Assembly (NCBI GenBank): GCA_028696495.1
Contig: JAQVGY010000015.1
Coordinates: 1 to 13,651, forward strand
Source of the DNA: Atribacterota bacterium
Lineage (GTDB): Bacteria; Atribacterota; Phoenicimicrobiia; Phoenicimicrobiales; Stramentimicrobiaceae
Reading direction: 5' to 3'
DNA: 13,651 nt
Shown: piece after piece, positions 1 through 6,981 of the stretch
How the letters are laid out: each line of letters opens with the position of its first letter
How positions within the stretch are numbered: the stretch's first letter is position 1
Translations under genes and position numbers: made by a program
Notes under the pieces: model-generated
Seen by the model: the letters and a program-made list of their open reading frames with translations, nothing else
What the model was told of the DNA's origin: nothing
Database searches by the model: none

Positions 1-10
1 AGGCAGTAAA

Positions 11-418
11 ATGCATGAATGGTCTTTAGCTGAGGCTGTATTAAAATCATCTGTTAAAGAAGCAAAAAAAAGGAATTTGAGGAAATTGCTCGAGGTTAAA
101 ATTGTATTAGGGGAGCTGCAGGGAATTGAGGAAGAGATTGTGAAGTTTGGTTTAGATAGTTTAAAAAAGGGAACCATAGCAGAAGAGGCAGACTTTATTT
201 TTATAAATGAAAAGGCTACCTTTAAATGCCGAAATTGCCAGAATAGATGGACATTGAAAGAGGCAAATATAAATGAGCACACAATAAAAGAATCTATTCA
301 TTTTGTACCGGAAGTGGTCCATTCTTTTATAAGATGCCCCAGATGTGGCAGCCCCGATTTTGAGGTAGTCAGAGGAAGAGGTATTTATATTAAAGAGATT
401 ACCGGTGAGGATTTATAA
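11..418 (+). CDS. hypA: Hydrogenase nickel-insertion protein HypA (Thermococcales-like)
   Basis: HypA is a small zinc metallochaperone that delivers Ni(II) to the large subunit of Ni-Fe hydrogenases together with HypB. The 135-residue protein starts with MHEW, giving the N-terminal Met1-His2-Glu3 nickel site. Two CxxC pairs (Cys73/Cys76 and Cys109/Cys112) form the structural zinc site. The 32 residues between the two pairs are longer than in Escherichia coli-type HypA, and from memory this insertion and its flanks (near IHFVPEVVH) resemble HypA of Thermococcus kodakarensis. The start at 11 is fixed by the MHE motif, which must be the true N-terminus. A purine-rich AGG lies just upstream, but the leader is cut by the window edge. 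The next gene encodes the matching ATPase-type HypB 52 bp downstream, so the two are probably cotranscribed. Identity is firm; the archaeal-like affinity is recollection, not a search. Confidence 0.95.
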   Translation: MHEWSLAEAVLKSSVKEAKKRNLRKLLEVKIVLGELQGIEEEIVKFGLDSLKKGTIAEEADFIFINEKATFKCRNCQNRWTLKEANINEHTIKESIHFVPEVVHSFIRCPRCGSPDFEVVRGRGIYIKEITGEDL

Positions 419-470
419 AGAATTTACTATTTAGAAATTCCAATAAAAATATTTTCAGCAGGAGGGTATC

Positions 471-1202
471 ATGATTGATCCGAGAGAAGTTGTATCAAGG
501 GAAAAATTTGCTGCCATTAAATACATCATTCCAGTAGTAAGCGGAAAGGGCGGTGTAGGTAAATCTGTAGTGTCCACAGCATTGAGCCTGGCTTTGGCTG
601 ATAGATGTAAGACCGGTTTGCTCGATCTGGATTTTTGGGGAGCATCTGCTCATATTTTATTGAATGCCAGTAATGAATTTCCTGAGGAAGAAAAGGGGAT
701 ATTGCCAGAAGAGATAGGAGGAGTAAAGTTTATGTCGGTAGCTTATTATACTCAGGATAACCCCTTGCCTATAAGAGGAAGAGAATATAGTGATGCATTT
801 TTGGAACTGATGGCTGTAACCAGATGGGATGATACTGAGTGCCTGGTTATAGATATGCCGCCGGGTATGGCTGACCCTTTTCTTGATTTGCTACAATATG
901 TAAAGAATGGTAATTTTCTAATCATTACTACCTCTTCTATACTTTCCAGTAATATTGTTTCCAAGACCCTGAAGATACTTAAAGAACTGGATTTAAAGAT
1001 TTTTGGTCTAATTGAAAATATGTGTTTGACTGAAGATGGCAATAGCCGAATAAGAGAGCTGGCTAATAGTTTCAATGTGAAACATTTAGGAAATATTCCC
1101 TATTATCAAGACCTCGATATTAATCTGGGCAGCTGGCAGGATTTCCTTTCCACTGATTTTTTTCAAAAGATTAAAGAAATTAGCACCAGACTTGAATTGT
1201 AG
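471..1202 (+). CDS. hypB: ATPase-type HypB (Mrp/MinD-family nickel-insertion ATPase)
   Basis: A 243-residue P-loop ATPase of the MinD/Mrp (SIMIBI) class. It has a deviant Walker A motif GKGGVGKS at residues 25-32 (signature Lys26, Walker lysine Lys31), the D-x-D switch at Asp52/Asp54 and a DMPPG switch II. It lacks the C-terminal CPxC pair of Mrp/ApbC/Nbp35 Fe-S scaffolds, so it is unlikely to be an Fe-S carrier despite a probable automatic label of 'Mrp'. The opening MIDPRE, the length and the partner gene match the ATPase-type HypB characterised in T. kodakarensis, which binds HypA in an ATP-dependent way and promotes nickel acquisition. This replaces the classical GTPase HypB with its His-rich nickel tail. 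The ATG at 471 is preceded by GGAGGG at 461-466. The function is inferred from family and gene order. Confidence 0.85.
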   Translation: MIDPREVVSREKFAAIKYIIPVVSGKGGVGKSVVSTALSLALADRCKTGLLDLDFWGASAHILLNASNEFPEEEKGILPEEIGGVKFMSVAYYTQDNPLPIRGREYSDAFLELMAVTRWDDTECLVIDMPPGMADPFLDLLQYVKNGNFLIITTSSILSSNIVSKTLKILKELDLKIFGLIENMCLTEDGNSRIRELANSFNVKHLGNIPYYQDLDINLGSWQDFLSTDFFQKIKEISTRLEL

Positions 1203-1231
1203 TTTAGTTTTTATTATCGGGAGTGGAATTG

Positions 1232-1414
1232 TTGGACATTTTTATCTTTTTCAATGAATTTAAATATTTTGTTGCAACATACAAAGAATTATTCATATTG
1301 CTGGGAACTATTATATTAGTCTGGCTGATAGTAACCATAATCATTAAAAAATTTGTTAGAAAAGACGAAGGAAGCGATTTTTTAGAAGACCATACTGATA
1401 ATGATAAAAGATAA
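1232..1414 (+). CDS. Small single-pass membrane protein, unknown function
   Basis: A 60-residue protein I do not recognise. It has a short amphipathic N-terminus rich in Phe, one strongly hydrophobic helix at about residues 22-42 (LFILLGTIILVWLIV followed by TIII), then a Lys/Arg-rich stop-transfer stretch and an acidic, soluble tail. This predicts the N-terminus outside and the tail in the cytoplasm. The start is ambiguous among GTG 1223, TTG 1229 and TTG 1232. The only Shine-Dalgarno-like sequence, GGGAG at 1219-1223, overlaps the GTG and sits 8 nt before TTG 1232, which I therefore chose. It begins about 30 bp after hypB, so it is probably in the same transcript. It contains no cysteine or other metal ligand cluster, so a direct role in nickel handling is not indicated. 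Confidence 0.6.
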   Translation: MDIFIFFNEFKYFVATYKELFILLGTIILVWLIVTIIIKKFVRKDEGSDFLEDHTDNDKR

Positions 1415-1494
1415 TAATTTGATATTCACAGGTATTACTTGTTATTTAAATTGCTTTTTTTACTCTAATATCGACTATATTTTTGGAGGTTTTT

Positions 1495-2256
1495 ATGAAA
1501 GCCATCGCAATTGTAGGTTTTAAAAAGAGTGGTAAAACAACACTGGCTATAGCAATCGCTAAAGCACTAAAAAATAAGAATTACAAAGTTGCGGTGATCA
1601 AGCATTCCAGTAAACCTATCCCTCGCGAGGATAGTGATACAGAAAAATTTTTAAAAGAGGTTGAAAAGGTAGCACTTATTACTCCTGAGAGAACCGAGAT
1701 AATGTTCGACACCGGCTGGGATTTAAAAAGGGTTGTACCTCTGCTCTCTGCTGATTTTTTAGTGATTGAAGGGTTTAAAAGCCTGAAATATTTCCCAAAA
1801 ATTATCTGTTTAAGGGAGGAAGGTGATAAAGAATCACTTTCCGATGGGCTGGAATTGTTTAGTGCAGGAACGGATGTTTCTTTAAAAGAAAAGAAGATTA
1901 TCGATTACTTGATTACAGAGAAAAATGATTTAGAAACAATGGTAGAAGAGATTGAGAAAAAAAGTTTTTTATTGCCGGAGGAGAACTGCGGAAAATGTGG
2001 ATATGGTGATTGTTATGGCTTAGCCCGGGCTATTGTTAAAGGACAGGAAACAATAGAAAAATGTTCTGTTCTTCAAGATTTCATCTCAATCAAGATAAAT
2101 GGCAAAGATGTCTTTATCAATCACTTCATGTCCAGATTGTATCAGAGCCTGGTTTATGGCATGCTGGTACCCCTTAAAGATATCGACCCTTTGGATGGGG
2201 CAAAAATTGAGATAAAAGCAAACTTAATGAGATATAATAAGCAACAAAGACCATAG
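1495..2256 (+). CDS. MobB-like P-loop protein fused to a four-Cys Fe-S domain
   Basis: This 253-residue protein has two parts. Residues 1 to about 140 resemble MobB, the GTP-binding accessory protein of molybdopterin guanine dinucleotide synthesis: Walker A GFKKSGKT at 8-15, KHSSK at 36-40, and DFLVIEGFK at 87-95, a strand ending typical of MobB. After a short charged linker comes C-x2-C-x4-C-x16-C (Cys165, 168, 173, 190), the spacing of the small [4Fe-4S] domain also found in RnfB and in the corrinoid/CODH gamma subunit. The C-terminal 60 residues follow that domain in related proteins but I cannot name them. A start at 1495 is better than the in-frame codon at 1483 because GGAGG at 1485-1489 lies 5 nt before it. 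The function is inferred: cofactor or metal insertion for a Mo/W enzyme such as formate dehydrogenase. Confidence 0.8.
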   Translation: MKAIAIVGFKKSGKTTLAIAIAKALKNKNYKVAVIKHSSKPIPREDSDTEKFLKEVEKVALITPERTEIMFDTGWDLKRVVPLLSADFLVIEGFKSLKYFPKIICLREEGDKESLSDGLELFSAGTDVSLKEKKIIDYLITEKNDLETMVEEIEKKSFLLPEENCGKCGYGDCYGLARAIVKGQETIEKCSVLQDFISIKINGKDVFINHFMSRLYQSLVYGMLVPLKDIDPLDGAKIEIKANLMRYNKQQRP

Positions 2257-2318
2257 CTGAAATATTAAATCTTTAAAACTATATTTTGAATTTTTACAGA
2301 CTGTTGAGGTGTAGAAAA

Positions 2319-3275
2319 ATGGTAAAAGAGGAAAAAAATATTAAAAATAATGTATATGAAAGTATTATAGTTGGAGGTGGGCCTGCTGGATTAACGGCCG
2401 GCCTTTATTTAAGCCGATATCGAGTTAATACATTATTAATTGAGAAGGGAATCAGTGGAGGTCAGGTAAATTTATCTGAGACTATCGAAAATTATCCTGG
2501 TTTTCCTGAAGGCATCATAGGGCCTGAGTTGATGCAAAGATTTGAAGAGCAGGCAACAAAATTTGGTTTAAAGATTGTAAATAGTACAGTATTAGAGATT
2601 TCTCAGGAACAGCATGAAAATAAAACAAATTTTAAAATAAGCACTACCGATAGGGACTTTTACAGTAAATCAGTTATAATTGCCTCAGGTGGTGAGGCGA
2701 GTAAATTAGGAGTACCCGGTGAAATAGAGCTAACTGGAAGAGGAGTCTCCTATTGCGGAACCTGTGACGGAGCTTTTTTCCGTGATAAAGAGATTGTGGT
2801 AGTGGGAGGAGGAGACACCGCTTTAGAAGAGGCATTATTTTTAACCAAATATGCCAGTAAAGTTACTATTGTACATCGGAGAGATGAATTAAGAGGCTCC
2901 AAAATACTGCAGGAGCGTGTCTTTAACAACCCTAAAATAAACCTTAAATGGAGCAATATTGTTCTTTCCATAGATGGTAAGACACAGGTTGAGAGTCTGC
3001 AGTTAAAAAATGTAAAGACTGGTGAAATAATTACTTTCTCATGTCAGGGTGTCTTTATTTTTGCCGGCTATAAACCAATCTATCCTTCTTTGGGAGAATT
3101 GAAGGAACGTTTAGTTAATGATAGTGGTTATATCATCACTGATGATAATATGGAGACTGAAATTAAGGGTATCTTTGCCTGTGGTGATGTACGTGCAAAA
3201 AGTTTGAGGCAGGTTGTTACTGCCTGTGGTGAAGGGGCTACCGCCGCCTTTTCTGTAGAGTTATTTTTAAAGTAA
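2319..3275 (+). CDS. trxB: Thioredoxin reductase (FAD/NAD(P)H)
   Basis: A 318-residue low-molecular-weight thioredoxin reductase, which passes electrons from NAD(P)H through FAD and a redox-active disulfide to thioredoxin. Motifs in order are: the FAD-binding GGGPAG near residues 19-24; the active site C-G-T-C at Cys146-Cys149 followed by DGAFF (E. coli has CATC); the nucleotide-binding GGGDTALEEA; HRRDELR, whose arginines favour NADPH; and the C-terminal FAD motif GIFACGDVR. The start at 2319 has GAGGTG at 2306-2311. An in-frame TTG at 2286 would add 11 residues unlike the family and has no ribosome binding site. It begins 62 bp after the MobB-like gene; no separate promoter is evident. Identity is firm, while the true electron donor and substrate are not shown. 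Confidence 0.95.
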   Translation: MVKEEKNIKNNVYESIIVGGGPAGLTAGLYLSRYRVNTLLIEKGISGGQVNLSETIENYPGFPEGIIGPELMQRFEEQATKFGLKIVNSTVLEISQEQHENKTNFKISTTDRDFYSKSVIIASGGEASKLGVPGEIELTGRGVSYCGTCDGAFFRDKEIVVVGGGDTALEEALFLTKYASKVTIVHRRDELRGSKILQERVFNNPKINLKWSNIVLSIDGKTQVESLQLKNVKTGEIITFSCQGVFIFAGYKPIYPSLGELKERLVNDSGYIITDDNMETEIKGIFACGDVRAKSLRQVVTACGEGATAAFSVELFLK

Positions 3276-3355
3276 TACTATACATAATATATTTCCCAAG
3301 AATCAAAAAAACGGATAACATTAAAATATTTTAATTCATAGCAGATGGAGAGAAG

Positions 3356-4186
3356 ATGAATTTAAATTTTGGTATTTCTACCATGGTTTATTATCGAAAA
3401 CCAATTGAGAAATTATTACCATATTTAATAAAAGAAAAGATTAACATTATTGAGCTCAGACCAAAAAAAGGCCATTTTAATCCCCAAGAAATTAGTGAAC
3501 TCCTCAAATTAAAGAAGCTGCTGGAGCGCAAAGAAATTACGGTTAGAGCAATACATATGCCTATGGATGGTGCTGATATTTCCCACCCTCAAACCTATGA
3601 AAGAATAAAATCAGTACGAGAGGTCGAAAAGGCAGTTCTAATGGCACACCATTTAGGAACCGATTTAGTAGTGGTGCATCCTGGAACAATGGTGGAGAAT
3701 CCTGATGATAAGGGAAAGAGATTAGAATTGAGTATTGAGAGCCTAAAGGAGATTGTAGATTTCTGTCAGAACTGGAAAGTTAAAATAGCTTTGGAAAATA
3801 CACTACCGGGAAGGGTTGGTGATAGGTGGGAAGATATTCAACTGATTAAAGAGGCGATTCCTTCCAAAGATTTAGGAATATGTTTTGACACCGGCCATTA
3901 TTTACTGAACTATCCCGAGATAGAGCAAGGGGCTTTAAATTTATATAATATACCGATTAACTGGCAGGAGAGCATATTGCACATACATATTCATGATAAT
4001 GATAGTAAGCATGATTTGCATCTCTTACCACTAGAGGGGCGTTTCCCCTGGCCTTCATTCATCCCTTTTTTAAGAAAAATTAATTATGAGGGAGTTTTAA
4101 TTTTCGAAATAAAAGAACAAAGCAATTTAGATGATTGTCTGAAACGAGTTATTGTAACCATAGATAAAATAAAAAATTTAATTTGA
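3356..4186 (+). CDS. Sugar phosphate isomerase/epimerase-like TIM barrel
   Basis: A 276-residue member of the xylose isomerase-like / AP endonuclease 2 superfamily. Its (beta/alpha)8 barrel shows the usual metal-binding positions: IHMP (His67), VVHPG (His108), ALEN (Glu147), FDTGH (Asp178, His181), HIHDND (His211 or His213) and FEIK (Glu251). This pattern fits either a divalent-metal sugar isomerase/epimerase or, less likely, an endonuclease IV; the length and the FDTGHY/HIHDND signature favour the isomerase/epimerase side. No signal peptide or membrane segment is seen, so it is cytoplasmic. GGAG at 3347-3350 supports ATG 3356. It follows trxB by 80 bp and lies in front of a separate promoter, making it the probable last gene of this block. 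The substrate is unknown. Confidence 0.8.
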   Translation: MNLNFGISTMVYYRKPIEKLLPYLIKEKINIIELRPKKGHFNPQEISELLKLKKLLERKEITVRAIHMPMDGADISHPQTYERIKSVREVEKAVLMAHHLGTDLVVVHPGTMVENPDDKGKRLELSIESLKEIVDFCQNWKVKIALENTLPGRVGDRWEDIQLIKEAIPSKDLGICFDTGHYLLNYPEIEQGALNLYNIPINWQESILHIHIHDNDSKHDLHLLPLEGRFPWPSFIPFLRKINYEGVLIFEIKEQSNLDDCLKRVIVTIDKIKNLI

Positions 4187-4218
4187 ATTATAAAATTAAA
4201 AAGTGAAAATATTTATTT

Positions 4219-4247
4219 TTGACAATCTTTGCTATAAATAATATTCT
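4219..4247 (+). promoter_or_regulatory. Sigma-70-type promoter for the EF-G-like gene
   Basis: TTGACA at 4219-4224 is a perfect -35 element. After a 17-bp spacer, TATTCT at 4242-4247 matches the -10 consensus at four of six positions. Transcription would begin near 4254, giving a leader of roughly 40 nt before the EF-G-like start. No hairpin or operator is evident. Confidence 0.75.
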
Positions 4248-4292
4248 TTGATAGAATAATGAGGATAAATAGATTTCAAGGAGGAATCTTTG

Positions 4293-6395
4293 GTGACTAA
4301 AAATGATGTAGAAAAAGTAAGAACATTTGCTCTTGTAGGACACGGTGATACCGGGAAGACCTCTCTTACTGAAGCAATGCTTTTTGATGCCAATATGACT
4401 ACCCGTTTGGGGAAGACAGAACAGGGCAATACCGTTACTGATTATGATCCCAAAGAAATAAAGAGAGGTATTACCATAAATTCTTCTTTAGCTTATTTAG
4501 ATTGGAAGGATTCTACCTTTAATATAATAGATACGCCTGGTTATCTCGATTTTATTATTGATACAAAATCCAGTTTGAGAGTAGTAGATTGTGCGCTCAT
4601 TGTGGTTTGTGGTGTTTCTGGTGTAGAAGTACAAACTGAAAAAGTATGGGATTATGCGGAAGAATTCCAGCTCCCCAGAATTTTTTTTATAAATAAAATG
4701 GATAGAGAAAGAGCCGATTTTAATGCCGCTAGTGAGAAGATTGTAGAAAACTTTGGACACAATGCTGTACCTGTGCAATTGCCCATTGGAACAGAAGAAA
4801 ACTTTCAGGGCATAATTGATTTATTAAAGATGAAAGCTTACTATTTCCAGACAGATAAAGATGGTAAGGTTCAGATTGAAGAAAAAGATATTCCAGATGA
4901 TTTAAAGGAAAATGCTAATAACCAACATCAAAAGATGGTAGAAATAGTTGCAGAATATAATGATGAAATTCTTATGAAATACCTCGATGGAGAAGGGCTG
5001 ACCGAAGAAGAGATACTAACATGTATGAAGGGTGCCATGGTAGAAAAGAAGATATTTCCTATCCTGTGTGGCTCGGCAACCAAAAATATCGGTATTGAAC
5101 TACTGCTTGATTTTATAAAGGATTATTTCCCCAACCCGGTTGAATTGCCTGATATTACTGTAAAAGACCTCAAAGAAAACAAGGAAATCCAATTGAAGCG
5201 CACTGTAGATGATTCACCATTTTCTGCACTGGTATTTAAGACTATTGCAGACCCATATGTTGGGAACCTGACCTATTTTAGAGTTTTTACCGGTGAGCTG
5301 AGCTCTGATTCACAGGTCTATAATTCATCCCAGGATGTTGAAAACAAGGTTGGGAAAATATTTCGAATGCAAGGGAAAGAACAGAGCAGTGTTTCAAAAG
5401 TTTCTGCTGGTTCTATTGGAGCAATTGCCAAATTAAAGAAGACTAACACCGGTGACACGCTATGTGATAAAGAATTTCCAATTGAATTTGTAAGGGTAGA
5501 TTACCCTGAACCTATAATGAGATTAGCTATAACTCCAAAGAGTAAAGGAGATGAAGATAAACTCAGTATTGCCTTAAGCAGGATACAGGAAGAAGAACCG
5601 ACCATACAGATTATCAGGGATGAAGATACCGGGGAGACAATTATTGCCGGAATGGGAGAATCTCATCTTGATGTGGTGATTGAAACTATGGAAAAGAAGT
5701 TTGGAGTAGAAGTTGAGAAAAACACTCCCAAAGTCGGATACAAAGAGACTATCAGAGCAAAAGTACAGGCAGAAGGAAAATATAAGAAACAATCCGGTGG
5801 TCGTGGTCAATATGGACATTGCTTTGTAGAGTTTGAGCCACTGGAACGGGGTAAAGGTTTCGAATTTGTTGATAAAATCGTGGGCGGAGTTATACCTAAA
5901 CAGTATCGACCGGCAGTAGAAAAAGGAATTATCGAATCTATGCAAAAAGGTGTATTAGCAGGTTATCCCACTATCGATATCAGGGCGACCCTGTATGATG
6001 GCAGCTATCATACCGTTGATTCCTCTGAAATGGCTTTTAAAGTAGCCGGTTCCCTGGCTTTCAAAAAAGGTGCTGCAATGGCTGAACCGGTATTATTAGA
6101 ACCTATTTATAATCTGGAAGTGATAGTGCCCAAAGATTATATGGGAGATATAATAGGAGACTTAAATAGCAAAAGGGGTAAGATAATGGGAATGGATGAG
6201 GGAGTAAAGGGCAGGCAGATAATTAAAGCCCAGGTACCTCTGGCGGAGATGTTCAGATATTCCATCGATTTGCGGTCTATTACCCAGGGAAGAGGGACAT
6301 TTACCATGAAATTTTCTCATTATGAGGAAGTTCCTTCTCAAATTGCTCAGGAAATTATAGAAAAAGCCAAACAGGAGAGCGAATCCGAATCATAG
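4293..6395 (+). CDS. EF-G-like translation GTPase (EF-G paralogue)
   Basis: A protein of about 700 residues with the full five-domain EF-G layout. In the G domain, counting from the TTG at 4290, G1 is GHGDTGKT (17-24), switch I RGITI, G3 DTPGY (81-85), G4 NKMD (135-138) and G5 GSA (261-263). Domain IV carries GGRGQYGH and DGSYHTVDSSE, and domain V ends in a short acidic Glu-Ser tail. Canonical EF-G has AHIDAGKT and DTPGH. The altered G1 and the Tyr85 in place of the catalytic switch II histidine place it with EF-G-like proteins such as EF-G-2 of Thermus, so it may not be the main elongation factor. AAGGAGG at 4278-4284 lies 8 nt before GTG 4293 and 5 nt before TTG 4290; I prefer GTG. It is transcribed alone from the promoter at 4219. 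Its exact role on the ribosome is unknown. Confidence 0.88.
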   Translation: MTKNDVEKVRTFALVGHGDTGKTSLTEAMLFDANMTTRLGKTEQGNTVTDYDPKEIKRGITINSSLAYLDWKDSTFNIIDTPGYLDFIIDTKSSLRVVDCALIVVCGVSGVEVQTEKVWDYAEEFQLPRIFFINKMDRERADFNAASEKIVENFGHNAVPVQLPIGTEENFQGIIDLLKMKAYYFQTDKDGKVQIEEKDIPDDLKENANNQHQKMVEIVAEYNDEILMKYLDGEGLTEEEILTCMKGAMVEKKIFPILCGSATKNIGIELLLDFIKDYFPNPVELPDITVKDLKENKEIQLKRTVDDSPFSALVFKTIADPYVGNLTYFRVFTGELSSDSQVYNSSQDVENKVGKIFRMQGKEQSSVSKVSAGSIGAIAKLKKTNTGDTLCDKEFPIEFVRVDYPEPIMRLAITPKSKGDEDKLSIALSRIQEEEPTIQIIRDEDTGETIIAGMGESHLDVVIETMEKKFGVEVEKNTPKVGYKETIRAKVQAEGKYKKQSGGRGQYGHCFVEFEPLERGKGFEFVDKIVGGVIPKQYRPAVEKGIIESMQKGVLAGYPTIDIRATLYDGSYHTVDSSEMAFKVAGSLAFKKGAAMAEPVLLEPIYNLEVIVPKDYMGDIIGDLNSKRGKIMGMDEGVKGRQIIKAQVPLAEMFRYSIDLRSITQGRGTFTMKFSHYEEVPSQIAQEIIEKAKQESESES

Positions 6396-6442
6396 TTCAT
6401 TAAAAAAATGTATTGTTTTTTTAAATTATTTTAGGCAAGTAC

Positions 6443-6471
6443 TTGTTTTTAAAGCATCTTGTAACTATAAT
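6443..6471 (+). promoter_or_regulatory. Strong promoter for the 26-codon gene
   Basis: TTGTTT at 6443-6448, a 17-bp spacer and a perfect TATAAT at 6466-6471. Transcription would start near 6478, about 40 nt before the ATG at 6518. The promoter lies after the EF-G-like stop codon, so the tiny gene does not depend on readthrough. Confidence 0.75.
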
Positions 6472-6517
6472 AATAGCAGATTGATAAAATTTAATTTAAT
6501 GAGGAGGTGTAGAATAG

Positions 6518-6598
6518 ATGTTTGATTTAGAATGGTACTGGATTGCGGCAATTATAGCAGCTATCGTTGGTGTAATATGGTGGCTGGGCAAAGATTAA
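6518..6598 (+). CDS. 26-residue Trp-rich membrane peptide, unrecognised
   Basis: A tiny open reading frame of 26 codons plus TAA. The peptide begins MFDLEWYW, continues as one hydrophobic helix rich in Ala, Ile and Val (residues 9-20), then has WW at 21-22 and ends LGKD. It has four tryptophans in 26 residues, with aromatic residues at both ends of the helix as expected for membrane interfaces. Three things argue that it is translated: a near-perfect Shine-Dalgarno GAGGAGGTG at 6501-6509 with 8-nt spacing, a consensus promoter 40 nt upstream, and a long hairpin about 60 nt after the stop. I do not recognise the family. It could be a small accessory subunit of a membrane complex or, less likely, a type I toxin-like peptide. 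Confidence 0.6.
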   Translation: MFDLEWYWIAAIIAAIVGVIWWLGKD

Positions 6599-6655
6599 AA
6601 AAAGTTTAACAAGTATTCATAAAAAGTTTTTTTCTAGTAATCGTAATAGTGCCAG

Positions 6656-6706
6656 AATAAGTGCAGGATGTTAATTATTTATTAGTGATTATAACCTGCA
6701 CTTATT
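6656..6706 (+). terminator. 12-bp inverted repeat, possible terminator of the tiny gene
   Basis: AATAAGTGCAGG at 6656-6667 and CCTGCACTTATT at 6695-6706 pair perfectly over 12 bp around a 27-nt AT-rich loop. The 3' side runs into TATTCTAATAATTTT, which is U-rich but not a continuous U-tract, so termination may be weak or bidirectional. The large loop is unusual for an intrinsic terminator, and a protein site or RNA stabiliser is possible. It separates the tiny gene from the leuS promoter. Confidence 0.45.
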
Positions 6707-6756
6707 TATTCTAATAATTTTAGGCCAATCTATGGATATGTTAATAGTTACTTTAA

Positions 6757-6785
6757 TTGACTTTTGTTTTTTATTTACCTATAAT
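6757..6785 (+). promoter_or_regulatory. Promoter of the T-box / tRNA-Ala / leuS transcript
   Basis: TTGACT at 6757-6762, a 17-bp spacer and a perfect TATAAT at 6780-6785. Predicted start is near 6792, about 45 nt upstream of the first T-box helix. It is the only convincing promoter before leuS and would transcribe leader, tRNA-Ala and leuS together. Confidence 0.8.
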
Positions 6786-6981
6786 TAATAAAATTTTAAA
6801 AACTGTAAATTCTTGTAAAACTTGTTAAGAAAATATTTTGCAGAAAATAATTGGGAGTACCTACCAGAAGAGAGTCAGTGGCTGGTGAAAACTGATAAGG
6901 GTCCCCAAAAAAACTCACCTGCAAACACCTTGGGTGAAAATAGTATGCTAATGACTCAAGCGATATTCTGCGTTAAAGAAT

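Noticed and set aside
471..1202. Annotation as Mrp/ApbC Fe-S carrier
   Set aside because: The CPxC pair that binds the bridging Fe-S cluster is missing, and the gene follows hypA with a MIDPRE N-terminus, which fits ATPase-type HypB better.
6402..6424. A-run/T-run hairpin after the EF-G-like gene as a terminator
   Set aside because: The stem is made of A-T pairs only around TGTATTG with no GC core, so it would be unstable; such runs are expected by chance in this AT-rich DNA.
6518..6760. Type I toxin-antitoxin module around the 26-residue peptide
   Set aside because: The peptide is short and hydrophobic, but the only minus-strand -10 match (TATAAT complement near 6688-6693) lacks a -35 element, so an antisense antitoxin RNA is not supported.
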